Positions 1-8,314 of a stretch of 64,000 nucleotides of DNA are shown here, piece by piece. Both the position numbers and the translations under genes were made by a program. The DNA comes from VXYL01 sp963666465 (GTDB lineage Bacteria > Pseudomonadota > Gammaproteobacteria > Pseudomonadales > Azotimanducaceae). A model generated the notes under the pieces. That model did no database searches. It was not told the origin of the DNA and was given only the letters and a program-made list of their open reading frames with translations. The stretch spans positions 868,001 to 932,000 of the forward strand of contig OY762824.1 in assembly GCA_963666465.1 (NCBI GenBank). Reading direction: 5' to 3'. Each line of letters opens with the position of its first letter. Within the stretch, counting starts at the first letter, position 1.

Positions 1-160
1 AGAAGAAGAAGCGGATGTAGCGCGTGCTGCGCAGGATGATGGCGAACGCCTCGGCGTTCGTGATGCGGGTGCTGGCATCGAGGCCGCTGGCGCGCGCGTC
101 GAGGTCCCGCAACGCCTTCTGCCGACGCTCCCGCCTCGTGCTGATCGCGGTTTCCGCCAC
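1..160 (-). CDS. ABC exporter subunit, N-terminal fragment cut by window edge
   Basis: Reading the minus strand from a GTG at 160 gives an uninterrupted 53-codon frame running off the left end. It is rich in Arg/Ala and ends in LRSTRYIRFFF, which resembles the cytoplasmic lead-in to the first membrane helix of half-size ABC exporters. It lies on the same strand as, and just downstream of, the ABC exporter gene ending at 401, so the two would form a heterodimeric exporter operon like the pair at 38.6-42.3 kb. The two genes are separated by a 115-bp hairpin repeat. The start codon is uncertain, since the frame is open a little further into the repeat. Family assignment is inference from context and the short sequence. 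Confidence 0.45.
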   Translation of the reverse strand, partial: MAETAISTRRERRQKALRDLDARASGLDASTRITNAEAFAIILRSTRYIRFFF

Positions 161-176
161 GGCTACTGGCCCCTCG

Positions 177-299
177 CTAGGAGCCTTCAGCCGGGGAAGC
201 ATCCCCGACCGCTGACGCGTAAGGAAGTGCCGGCAATTCCCCCATCGCTGGGGCGTACTTCCATGCAAGCCTGCGCCGTAGAACGGTGCCGGCTCCTAG
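177..299 (-). repeat. Hairpin repeat family 1, full copy flanked by CTAG on both sides
   Basis: CTAG occurs at 177-180 and 296-299. The 115 bp between them have short terminal inverted repeats (GAGCC/GGCTC) and contain two strong internal hairpins: the CCCC-GGGG stem around the word ATCGCTGG inside GGAAGT/ACTTCC arms, and GGGGAAGCATCCCC. Related copies occur at 3759-3939, 4195-4302 and 18364-18440. This looks like a small non-autonomous element. It sits between two ABC exporter genes. The next 100 bp (300-400) hold no gene I can recognise. Confidence 0.75.
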
Positions 300-400
300 C
301 CGAAGGCGCGAGCGAATGCGAGCCCGAAGGCCAAGCAGTTCGCGAAGCGAACTGCCGACGCGCCCGCAAGGGCGCGCAAGGCATGAACCGTTCCGGAGCG

Positions 401-2847
401 TCATGTGCTCAAGGCCCGGCTGGTGTCGGTGAGGGTGGACTCCGCCTGGACGAAGGAGCGATAGCGGCCGCCCTCCAAAGCCATGAGCGTGGCGTGGTTG
501 CCGCTCTCGACAATGCGGCCGCCGTCGAGATAGATGATGTTGTCGGCGCGGCGGATCGTTGAGATGCGGTGCGTGATCAGAAAGATCGCTCGCCGGGCAC
601 GGTCGTCGCCGCCGCTGGCCCAGTCCGCGAGGTTGCCCATCACGCGATGCTCGGTGACGGCGTCCAGCGCCGCCGTGGGCTCGTCCAAGACGAGGATTGG
701 CGTGTCGCGGACGACGGCGCGGGCGATGGACAGGCGTTGGCGCTGACCGGTGGAGAGCTTGCCGCCGCGGTCCGAGAGCACGGTGTCGAGGCCGTTCGGC
801 AGCCCGTCGACGTAGTCGTCCATGCCGGCCACACGGATGGCGGTGCGGATCTGTTCCTCCGTGGCGTTCGGCGCCACGTAGCGGATATTGTCGCGCACGG
901 ACATGGCGAACAGGACGTTCTCCTGCAGGGCGATGGCGATGGCGGCGCGCAGGCTGGCGACCTCAAAGTCGCGCAGGTCGCGCCCGTCGATGGCGACGCG
1001 TCCGCTTTCCGGGTCGAAAAGCCTCAACAGGAGCGCCATGAGGGTGCTCTTGCCGGAGCCTGTCGGCCCGATGATGGCGGTGATGGAACCGGGCACGACG
1101 GTGAAACTCACGTCGCTGAGCACCGGACGCTCGGGCTCGTAGGCGAAACTGACGCTCTCGAAGGCGATCTCCCGTTCCAGGCCAGCGAACGCCTGGGCGT
1201 TGGGCTTGTCCTGCACGTCCGGCTCGATGTCAAGAATGTCGAACACGCGGCGCAGGCCCATGGTGAGGTCCTGGGCCGTCATCCAGTCGCGCAGCAGCTT
1301 GCGGATGTCGCCGCTCGACTCGTGGAACTGATCGCGAGTCCACGAGAAGCTGCCCAGGTTCCAGACCACGAAGCTCAGGCCCACGAGGGCCAGCAACTCG
1401 ACGACCACGTCGGCTCGCCCTGATAGGCCCACCAAGCCATGAAGGACGTGCCGCCGGCCATGAACACCGCCGCGACGGTGTACATGACGATGGTGACGAT
1501 GGCGATCAGATGCTTGACCCGGAATGCGGCGTTGAAGGCGACCACGGAGTCGTCTTCCAGGCGCTGCTGGGCACGCCCCGCGGTGCCGAAAGCCTTGATG
1601 AGCTTGATGGAGGAAAAGCTCTCCTGAATCGTCGAGGTGACGTCCGAGGTAGCCTCCCGATACACCAGAGCGCGCACGCGCATGCGCGGCATCGCCCACC
1701 CTGCCCACAGGAGGGCCGGCACTACCAGCACCCCGGCGGCGAGGCCCAGCCAAGGGTTCAGGATGGTGACCAAGACCACGCAACTGTAGTAGCTCATCAT
1801 GGCGAGCGTCATCCCGATGATGTGCCCCACCACGGCGGTGACCATGGCGCTGTCCTGATAGATGCGGAAGATCGAGTCGCCGGTGCGGTGGTCGCTGTGG
1901 TAGCTGAGCGACAGCTGATGCCAGCGCGAGACGAGCGCCACCCGCAGGTCCTGGTTGATGCGCTGCATGATCCACATGTTGTAGTAGGGGTTGATGACCG
2001 ACAGGGGCATCTGCAGCAGGTAAGACCCAAGTGCGACGTACACATACGACCACGTCAGCTCGCGGCGTTGGTCGTCCGTCAACTGCTCGATGCTCCCGGC
2101 GGCGAGCTCCGGGAAGCCGAGGAGTGCCGCGAGACCGGGGGCGAGCGGTTCCGCCTGGAGCAGGCTCTGGTTCAGCAGGTCCGCGAGGATCAGGCCGACG
2201 ACGATGGCGATCCCGCGCTGAAGGAAGTTGATGGCATAGAAGTACACAAGGTGCGTCCCCACGCGGGCGCGCAGTTGGATCTGGCCGGCCTGAACGCGGA
2301 ACTGCAGCATCCAACCGGCTACGCAGGCAATGGTTACCGTCGCCGCCCAGAGACTCGACGCCATGCCGTCAACGAAGACGTTGCCGGCCACATTCACGCC
2401 GATGCCGCCGAGCAGCACCCCGACCGTGCCGACCATTTGCGAGCGCCCTTGGGTGAGGGCCATGAGGAACATCGACGCCACCGTCACCATGACAGGTGCG
2501 TAGAGGAGCCCCAGCGGCCACTCGAAGGTGCTCGGCATCCAACCCGACAGCGGGCCGAGAACGGCAACCGCCGCGACGAGGAAGGGCGCATAGCCAAACT
2601 GGTAGCCTCGGCCGCTCACCATGTCGGCGACTTCCGGACGGACGCCGCCGGGGCCCGGATACCACCAGTGGCCAAGCAACTGCGGGCGGATATAGGGCCA
2701 CGAACGCAACAGCAGGAGCATCACGTCGAGGAAGCCGCTGTCGTCGGAACTCAGGGCACGATCACGCTCCGGCGGAATCGCGCCCTCCCGGAACATGGGC
2801 AGCGCCCGAGCGCGAGCCCGGTTGGCCTGGATGTCAGAAGGACTCAC
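401..2847 (-). pseudogene. ABC exporter (TMD-NBD), interrupted by a frameshift
   Basis: Half-size exporter: an N-terminal transmembrane domain with about six hydrophobic segments, then a C-terminal ATPase with Walker A GPTGSGKST, signature LSTGQRQRLSIARA, Walker B ILVLDEPTAALD and an H-loop ITHR. The membrane half and the ATPase half are in different frames. The upstream frame runs from 2847 to a stop at 1375, while the downstream frame covers about 1440 to 401. The sequence joins cleanly if one base is corrected at about 1410-1425, just after MAWWAYQG. A GTG at 2847 with GGAAGG upstream is the likely start, giving about 815 residues in total, including an unusually long membrane part with extra hydrophobic segments. 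It forms an operon with the partial ABC gene at the left edge. Either a real inactivating mutation or an assembly indel; the two exporter halves would be a heterodimer. Confidence 0.8.
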
Positions 2848-3185
2848 GCGGCTTGCCTTCCGTGCTGCCGCGCGAGGTGGCCGGGGTTCTTGCGGTGACC
2901 CCGAGGAACGGCAATCGCGGGCACAGGGCGCCGCCAAGCCGCACAGCGCGAGCACCAGCCCACCTTTCCGTCGCCCTTGTCGAGGACCACGCTACCCCCA
3001 AGACACAAGATTGCCCGGGCAAATCAACCCACCCCTAGCTCCCTAGCTAGCCAAACGAAAACATGCCACGCACGGGCAAGCAAGCGTTTTTTCGGTTTTG
3101 GCTGGCGCCGGGACGCCGATGCGGGTTGCAGGCAGGGGCTGGACGTGTCACGTTGCGCACCTACTCACGCGGATGGGACAGCGCG

Positions 3186-3677
3186 ATGCCGGATGTGCAG
3201 ATCGATGTGGTGGACCTTGCGGCGCAGCCGGCGATGGTGGTGCGGCGCACGGTGGACGTCATGCGCATGGGCGAGGCGTTCGCCGACATTTTCCCACGGG
3301 TGGCGCAGCACATCATTGGCTCCGGGCGGCAGCCCACCGGAATGCCGTTTGCGCGCTACTTCCACATGGACGGAACCGAATGCCAACTCGCCGCCGGCAT
3401 GCCGGTGGCAGCGCCGTTGCCCGACTCTGGCGACATCGAGGCGCACGAACTCCCCGGCGGCCGAGCGCTCACTGCGTTGCACGTCGGCCCCTACGAAGGC
3501 GTCGGCGCCGTGTGGCAACGGGTATGGGCACGGGCGCGAGAGATGGGCTCCAGGGCCCAATTCGGCGGCTGGGACGTCTATGCCAACGACCCTGGCGAAG
3601 TGCCCGAAGAGAAGCTGGAAACTCGCATCTACCTACCCCTCGGCGACTGCCCCCCCAAGCCACCGTTGCCCCAGTGA
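3186..3677 (+). CDS. GyrI-like/AraC effector-binding domain protein
   Basis: About 163 residues, single domain. The opening pattern (VDVVDLAAQPAMVVRRTV), a central HMDGTE stretch, the LHVGPYEG segment and the closing ETRIYLPL are those of the SOUL/GyrI small-molecule-binding family (PF06445), which is found free-standing or at the C-terminus of AraC regulators. Free-standing members usually bind hydrophobic or cationic ligands, and some hydrolyse cyclopropanoid compounds; which applies here is not visible. I place the start at 3186 because the domain begins immediately after it. An upstream in-frame start at 3063 would add a low-complexity leader. The gene stands alone between the ABC exporter and the repeat/IS cluster. 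Its strand is opposite to the exporter. Confidence 0.75.
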   Translation: MPDVQIDVVDLAAQPAMVVRRTVDVMRMGEAFADIFPRVAQHIIGSGRQPTGMPFARYFHMDGTECQLAAGMPVAAPLPDSGDIEAHELPGGRALTALHVGPYEGVGAVWQRVWARAREMGSRAQFGGWDVYANDPGEVPEEKLETRIYLPLGDCPPKPPLPQ

Positions 3678-3696
3678 TGCCCTGCCGGGCGCCGAA

Positions 3697-3715
3697 GGGA
3701 GGGCGAGACGCCCTC
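3697..3715. repeat. GGAGGGC-type palindrome
   Basis: Short inverted repeat GAGGGCGAGACGCCCTC just after the GyrI-like gene. It belongs to a loose family of intergenic palindromes seen also near 26957, 51076, 61684 and 61778. Confidence 0.5.
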
Positions 3716-3758
3716 ACCTTCGCGCCGCAGGCGGTCACGACACGGCTTCGCGACGCCC

Positions 3759-3939
3759 GCTTGCATGGAAGCACGCCTCCGGCGACGGGGACATGCCCGA
3801 ACTTCCCTGCGCGTCAGCGGTCGAGGAAGCTTCCCCGGCTGAAGGCTTGCATGGAAGTACGCCCCCAGCGATGGGGGAGTTGCCGGTACTTCCTTGCGCG
3901 TCAGCGGTCGGGGATGCTTCCCCGGCTGAAGGCTCCTAG
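3759..3939 (+). repeat. Two tandem copies of hairpin repeat family 1
   Basis: A diverged copy (3759-3847) is followed directly by a well-conserved one (3847-3939). Both contain GGAAG...CTTCC arms around a C-run/G-run hairpin and then a GGGGATGCTTCCCC hairpin. The second copy ends in CTAG at 3936-3939, which is also the first tetranucleotide of the following family 2 repeat. No coding potential. Confidence 0.7.
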
Positions 3940-4051
3940 CGCCACAGGAACCGTTGCCTTTCGGCAACGCTTCCTGCCCCAGCCCAAGCCGTCCTGTTAC
4001 CCTGTCGGCATTCGGCCAGCTTGCGCCGTCCGAAGTCCGACAGGCTGCCAG
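3936..4051 (+). repeat. Hairpin repeat family 2
   Basis: About 115 bp beginning CTAGCGCCACA and ending GACAGGCTGCCAG. It contains the hairpin CGTTGCCTTTCGGCAACG and a longer stem between CCTGTCGGCATTCGG and CCGAAGTCCGACAGG. Other copies are at 21494, 29915 (reverse), 43912 and 63423. The end that reads CAGCCTGTCGGA on the opposite strand matches the left end of the IS1182-like element at 6497. Confidence 0.75.
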
Positions 4052-4052
4052 G

Positions 4053-4210
4053 AGTCTGCGCCGTAGGACGATCTCGCGCCGAAAAGGTGGGTGTGATCCC
4101 CCATTGCTCGCCCCGAAACGTTCCTGACGAGGGACAGGACCTCCCAGAAGATGGATTTTTCTCGCCGTATTAGGGTGCATGTTCCCGGAAAAGTTTCTAC
4201 GGCGCAGACT
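4053..4210. repeat. Segment bounded by 14-bp perfect inverted repeats
   Basis: AGTCTGCGCCGTAG at 4053-4066 is repeated exactly in inverse orientation at 4197-4210. The right arm is also the beginning of the next family 1 repeat, so the left arm may be an inverted fragment of that repeat. The roughly 130 bp between the arms are unlike the neighbouring repeats and hold no gene I recognise. Confidence 0.55.
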
Positions 4211-4302
4211 TGCATGGAAGTACGCCCCCAGCGATGGGGGAATTGCCGGTACTTCCTTACGCGTCAGCGGTCGGGGATGCTTCCCCGGCTGAAGGCTCCT
4301 AG
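4195..4302 (+). repeat. Hairpin repeat family 1 copy abutting an IS
   Basis: Family 1 repeat with the same two hairpins as the copy at 177-299. It ends in CTAG at 4299-4302, which is the left target duplication of the adjacent Tn5-like insertion sequence. Confidence 0.7.
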
Positions 4303-6496
4303 CCCTACCCATGCCCCACAAGGGGCACGGGGCTTTTCGGCTGTTGCTGACGTTTCAGGTTTGCGGCTCCTTGGCGAGTCGATATCCGGTGCATGTGTCG
4401 ACGAGGGTGGCGTCTCCGCGCCACATGACCTTGGTGCCTGGGGGCGGGCCGCGGGGTCGGTGGATGTGTCCGCCGAGCTGGGCGACCAGGCGCGCGGCGA
4501 GTTCCAGGGTGTCGGGAGCGGGGCGTCGGCGTTGTTGGGCGAACGCCTTGAGGAGCTTGATCTCGAGTTCGGAGAACAGCGTCTCGGGCGGCAGGTCGGG
4601 CTGTTCTCGGCCGAGCAGGGTCATGAGGAAGATGCGCCATGCGACGACGAGGTTGACGGCGGCGGCTCGGGCGAGGCGCGCGGCGGTGCGGTTGGCGAGT
4701 TCCTCGACCCTGCAGCCGGACTTGAGGATGCGGTGCCAGTCCTCGATGCGCCATCGGCGGGCGTGGTGTTCGACGACTTGGCGGCAGTCCTGCGGGGTGT
4801 CGGCGGCGAGCGTGGCGAGCAGCAGCCAGCGGATCGGCGCGGCGTCCTTCGGCGCGCGCTCCTCCTCGGCGAGCACGGCCTGCAGGCGCATCGGCGGCCT
4901 GTCGCGGTGTTCGCGCGCGGCGGGCGCGAGTTCGACGGTGTCGGCGCGCAGCGTCAGGGTGGCGGCGCGGCGGCTGCGGCCGGGTCGTTCCGGGCGCCTG
5001 CTGCGCTTGGGGCGCTCGCTCAGGCGGTCGACGGCGACCACGGCGCGGGCACGCGCCGGCGCGGCGCGCAGCGCGTCGAGCAGCGACCGTCCGCCGGCGA
5101 CGCGGCGGCGGACGTTGGCGCGCACCAGCACGTCCAGCTCCGGCTGCGCGCGCTGCGTCTCGAACACGCGGAAGTCGTCGGCCTCGCGATCCATCACGCT
5201 CACGACCCGGCCGGGGCCCAGCTCGCGAGCCAGTTCGGCGCAGTCCCGCAGCGCCTCGATCCAGCGCTCGCTCTTGCGCGAAGGCGACGCCGCGTCCCGA
5301 TCCGCCTTCGGCACCGGCGCGTCGAAGCGCGCGTTGACCACCCCCAGCGGCAACCCCGACGGGGTCACCGCCAGCGTCGAGTGCAGATGCAGGCCGAGGC
5401 TGCGCGCGCCGGTCTGGTTGCCGCCGGTCACCCCCAGTCCGTCGCAGCCCGGACGGCTGGCGAAGTTGAGGTCCGTGCCGTCCTGCAGGCACAGCACCCG
5501 CGGCTCCGCGCGCATGCGCCGCAGCGTCCGCTCGCGGTGCGGGCGCAGGATGTTCTCCGGCGTCGCCGCGCTGTCGTCCGGACGATCCACGAACCGGCAG
5601 TGGCCCTTGACCAGTGCCCGATCCCCCTTCGCCGCGGCCGGCAGAGAAGCCGTCGGAGCCGCCCCCCTGAGCGCCGCCACCCGCACCAGCCGGGCGCTCA
5701 GCCGGGCGCTCAGCCGGGCATCGCCCAGCGGCGCCCCGCCGAACTCGTTCGCCGCCCAGACGCCAGCCTCCAGCCCCTCCCAGGGCGCCAGCGGCGGCGC
5801 CGGGGACGGCTCCGCGCCCGCCCCCAGACGCCGACGCCAGTCGGCCGCCAGCGCGCAAACATACACCCGCTTGCGTCCCGCCGCCGCCGCGTTGCCCCGA
5901 TCCTGCCGGCCCCGACCCGCGGTCTCGCCCAGCAGACGCCAGTTGGCCGCCCGCAGGCTGGTTCCCGAGTGCGTGCCGTCGACGAACGTCTCCACCAGGC
6001 ACGGCGCGTAGCCGCAGCGCGCCTCGAAGTCCGAAGGCAGCCGCAGCAGCAGCCGACCAAGCACGCGCGAGGCCAGGTTCCGGCACTCCACGCCCGGACG
6101 GATCAGGAACCGCGACAGCCCCGCCACCCGGTGCAGGTGCGCCCGGCGTCCCGCCGCGTCCCAGCCGATCCAGCGATCCCGAGCCGCAAGCTGCAGCGCC
6201 GCCGACGCAAAACCCGCCGCGCTCGCAGCTCCCGCCCGCCGTCCGCGCCGCCGGCAGACGAACCGAACCGACCCGCTCCAGCGCCCGAAGCGCCGACAGG
6301 CAGCCGCTCGTCTGCGCCACCCCGCGCGCGTCTGCGGTGCAGGTCCGGACGCGCGCGCCGCAGCGACTCAACCCGCGCCTGCGCCTCCACAGTCCCCAGA
6401 CTGCGCTTGATCTGATGCTGCACGTACATGCCGCCGCAACATAAATGCACCGCACGCAAAAGTTCAGTGCCACTTGTGGGGCATGGGTAGTCCTAG
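4299..6496. mobile_element. Tn5/IS4-like insertion sequence with CTAG target duplication
   Basis: Ends are visible. The left end starts CCCTACCCATGCCCCACAAG at 4303. The right end, read inward on the other strand from 6492, starts GACTACCCATGCCCCACAAG. The arms share 18 consecutive bases, followed by further partial matches. Both sides are flanked by CTAG (4299-4302 and 6493-6496), a 4-bp direct repeat. The element is about 2.19 kb and carries one transposase gene on the minus strand. Its right CTAG is also the left flank of the IS1182-like element, so the two elements are joined without any other DNA. Confidence 0.85.
4355..6429 (-). pseudogene. IS4/Tn5-type transposase with N-terminal DUF4338 (DruA-like) domain
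   Basis: From 6127 to 4355 a 590-codon frame is open. The first part has the DUF4338 hallmarks: RFLIRPGVECRNLASRVLG, then LVETFVDGTHSGTSL and RAANWRLLGETAGRGR. It is followed by a Tn5-type DNA-binding segment (WAANEFGGAPLGDARL) and a DDE domain with LCLQDGTDLNF, a central SVMDREADDF and the YREK-like block IEDWHRILKSGCRVEEL. The reading continues upstream of 6127 in the same frame (GFASAALQLAARDRWIGWD), but the remaining N-terminus is spread over two other frames up to an ATG at 6429, so at least two indels damage it. The catalytic domain itself appears complete. DUF4338 is also the domain of the Druantia protein DruA; its fusion to IS4-family transposases is known to me. Function: cut-and-paste transposition of the surrounding element. 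Confidence 0.8.
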
Positions 6497-8101
6497 CAGC
6501 CTGTCGGATTTGGCGATCCAGGTAAAATTGGGTTGTTGTTGTTGATGGACGCCTGGCCGATGTCCTCGAAGTTTCGCCCAGTGGATCGTGACACGCCCTG
6601 CCTTCTGCCGCCGTCGGTTCAGGACTGGTTGCCGGACGATCATCTGGCGCGGTTTGTGGTGGACGTTGTGGATCGGCTGGACCTGAGCGCGCTGGAGCGT
6701 CAATGCGGTGGCGGCGGGAAGGATCCGCATCATCCGGCGCTGTTGCTGGGTCTGCTGTTCCACGGCTGCGCGACGGGGGTCTTTTCGAGCCGCAGGCTGG
6801 AGCGGGCGACCTGCGATTCGGTGGCGTTTCGGCACATTGCGGCGAACTCGCATCCGGACCACGACACGACTGCGAGTTTCCGCAGGCGTTTTCTCGAGGA
6901 CCTGCAGGGGCTGTTCGTTCGGATTCTGTTGATTGCGCAAGAGACGGGCTTGCTGAAGCTGGGCAACGCGAGCCTGGACGGGACGAAGGTTCAGGCGAAC
7001 GCGAGCCGGCACAGGGCGCTCGGCTGGGGGCATGCGAAGCGCCTAGAGAAGCAGTTTGCGCGCCGAGGTGTCGGCGCTGCCCGGGCAGGCGGCGCAGGCA
7101 GAGGATTCGGAGCCTGATCCGGATGTCCCGGAGGAGTTGAAGCGCCGCGCGGAGCGGCTGGCGGTGATCGAGGCGGCGCAGGCGGAGATCGAACGGCGGG
7201 CGCAGGAACGCCACGCGGCGGAACAGGCGGACCACGAGGAGAGGCTCGAGGCACGGCGCGAGAAGGAGAAGGAGACGGGGCGCAAGCCCCGTGGTCGTCC
7301 ACCCCAGGCGCCACAGGCGGGACCGAGGGATGCGGATCAGGTGAACCTGACGGACCCGGAGTCGCGCATCATGCCGACTTCGAACGGTTTCGAGCAGGCC
7401 TGCAACGCGCAGTCGGGCGTGGACATCGAAAGCCACCTGGCGGTGACGGCCGATGTGGTCGATCGCTGCAACGACAGGCGCGAGGTGTCGCCGACGCTCG
7501 AGGCGCTGGATGCGTTGCCGGCGGCGCTGGGGCAGCCGGTGGGGCTGTTGGCCGACACGGGGCACTTCAGCCGGGCCAACGTGGCGCATTGCGAGGCGGC
7601 GGGCCTCACACCGCACATCGCCACGGGGCGCAAGGCGCACAACGTGCCGCTGGCGGAGCGGCGCGCATCGCCGCCGCCCTGTCCGGAGGACGCGGATCCG
7701 GCAACGCGCATGGCACATCGGCTGCAGACCCCGGAGGGCCGGGCGTTGCATGCGCGGCGCAAGTCGACGGTGGAGACCGTCTTCGGGATCGTCAAGGAGG
7801 CGATGGGCTTCCGGCGCTTCCATCTGCGCGGACTGGAGGCGGTTCGCGGCGAATGGACGCTGACCTGCCTGGCGTGGAACCTGAAGCGAATGCACGCCTT
7901 GAGCTGAGCGGGGGCAACCCTCGTCTTTTCCTCGAGAATCGGACCTTCGCGGCGCTTCCACGCCGATCTGGCATGCATGGGCGGTGCAACGCCGGTCAGG
8001 TGGCCGACACCGAAATACACGCCAACCCCGTCCACTGGCACGAGATCCAGTTCACGGTCGCCTTTCGGCCACCTCAAATCCTAAAACCGACAAACTCCTA
8101 G
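6493..8101. mobile_element. IS1182-like insertion sequence with CTAG target duplication
   Basis: The element lies between CTAG at 6493-6496 and CTAG at 8098-8101. The left end begins CAGCCTGTCGGATTTGG at 6497; the right end read inward begins GAGTTTGTCGGTTTTAG. The shared core is TGTCGG-TTT. It is about 1.6 kb with one plus-strand transposase gene. The left end resembles the terminus of the family 2 repeats. The right CTAG is shared with a family 3 repeat that starts CCCGGATTATTCATGAG. Confidence 0.75.
6545..7907 (+). pseudogene. IS1182-family transposase (DUF772 plus DDE), one frameshift
   Basis: The N-terminal frame starts near 6545 (or ATG 6560) and has the typical opening RPVDRDTPCLLPPSVQDWL and the DUF772 block (LLGLLFHGCATGVFSSRR, then FRHIAANSHPDHDTTASF, SLDGTKVQANAS). 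The C-terminal frame, ending at 7907, contains GVDIESHLAVTADVVD, LLADTGHFSR, a KSTVETVFGIVKEAMGFRRF block and the usual LTCLAWNLKRM end. The two frames meet at about 7054-7056, where one extra T in CAGTTTGCG separates EKQ from LRAEV. No canonical slippery heptamer is present, so I read this as an inactivating or artefactual single-base insertion. About 450 residues when joined. The protein would move the surrounding IS. Confidence 0.85.
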
Positions 8102-8190
8102 CCCGGATTATTCATGAGTGCGCGTAGCGAGGGCGACGAGACGCCGCTGTGGGTGGACCCGCACGCGTGCCAGGAGGCACGGACACGTGC
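8098..8190 (+). repeat. Family 3 repeat, left part
   Basis: Starts at CTAG with CCCGGATTATTCATGAGTGC and then matches, for about 85 bp, the element at 63534-63759. It includes the doubled motif CGTGCCAGGAGG. After about 8190 similarity fades and no right inverted end is seen before the NTPase gene. From here to 8314 there is no gene I recognise. Confidence 0.6.
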
Positions 8191-8314
8191 CAGGAGGCGC
8201 GGAACGGAGGACCCCGAAGGCGACGGCCGGGTGGTGCGGCGGCAGGGTGCTCCATCTCGGCGAGATCAACGACAGCCAGCGGGCGGCGTGGTGCCGTCGC
8301 CGCTGACGGCCCGG

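Noticed and set aside
3759..4302. Closely spaced repeats as a CRISPR array
   Set aside because: Units are about 90-115 bp with internal hairpins, no short regular direct repeats and no unique spacers; no cas genes.
4151..6415. Very long open frame opposite the Tn5-like transposase
   Set aside because: Low-complexity Arg/Gly/Ala composition typical of antisense frames in GC-rich DNA; the opposite strand has clear transposase motifs. The same applies to many long antisense frames across the window.
7050..7060. Programmed frameshift in the IS1182-like transposase
   Set aside because: CAGTTTGCG is not a slippery heptamer and this family normally has one uninterrupted frame; a simple one-base insertion is more likely.
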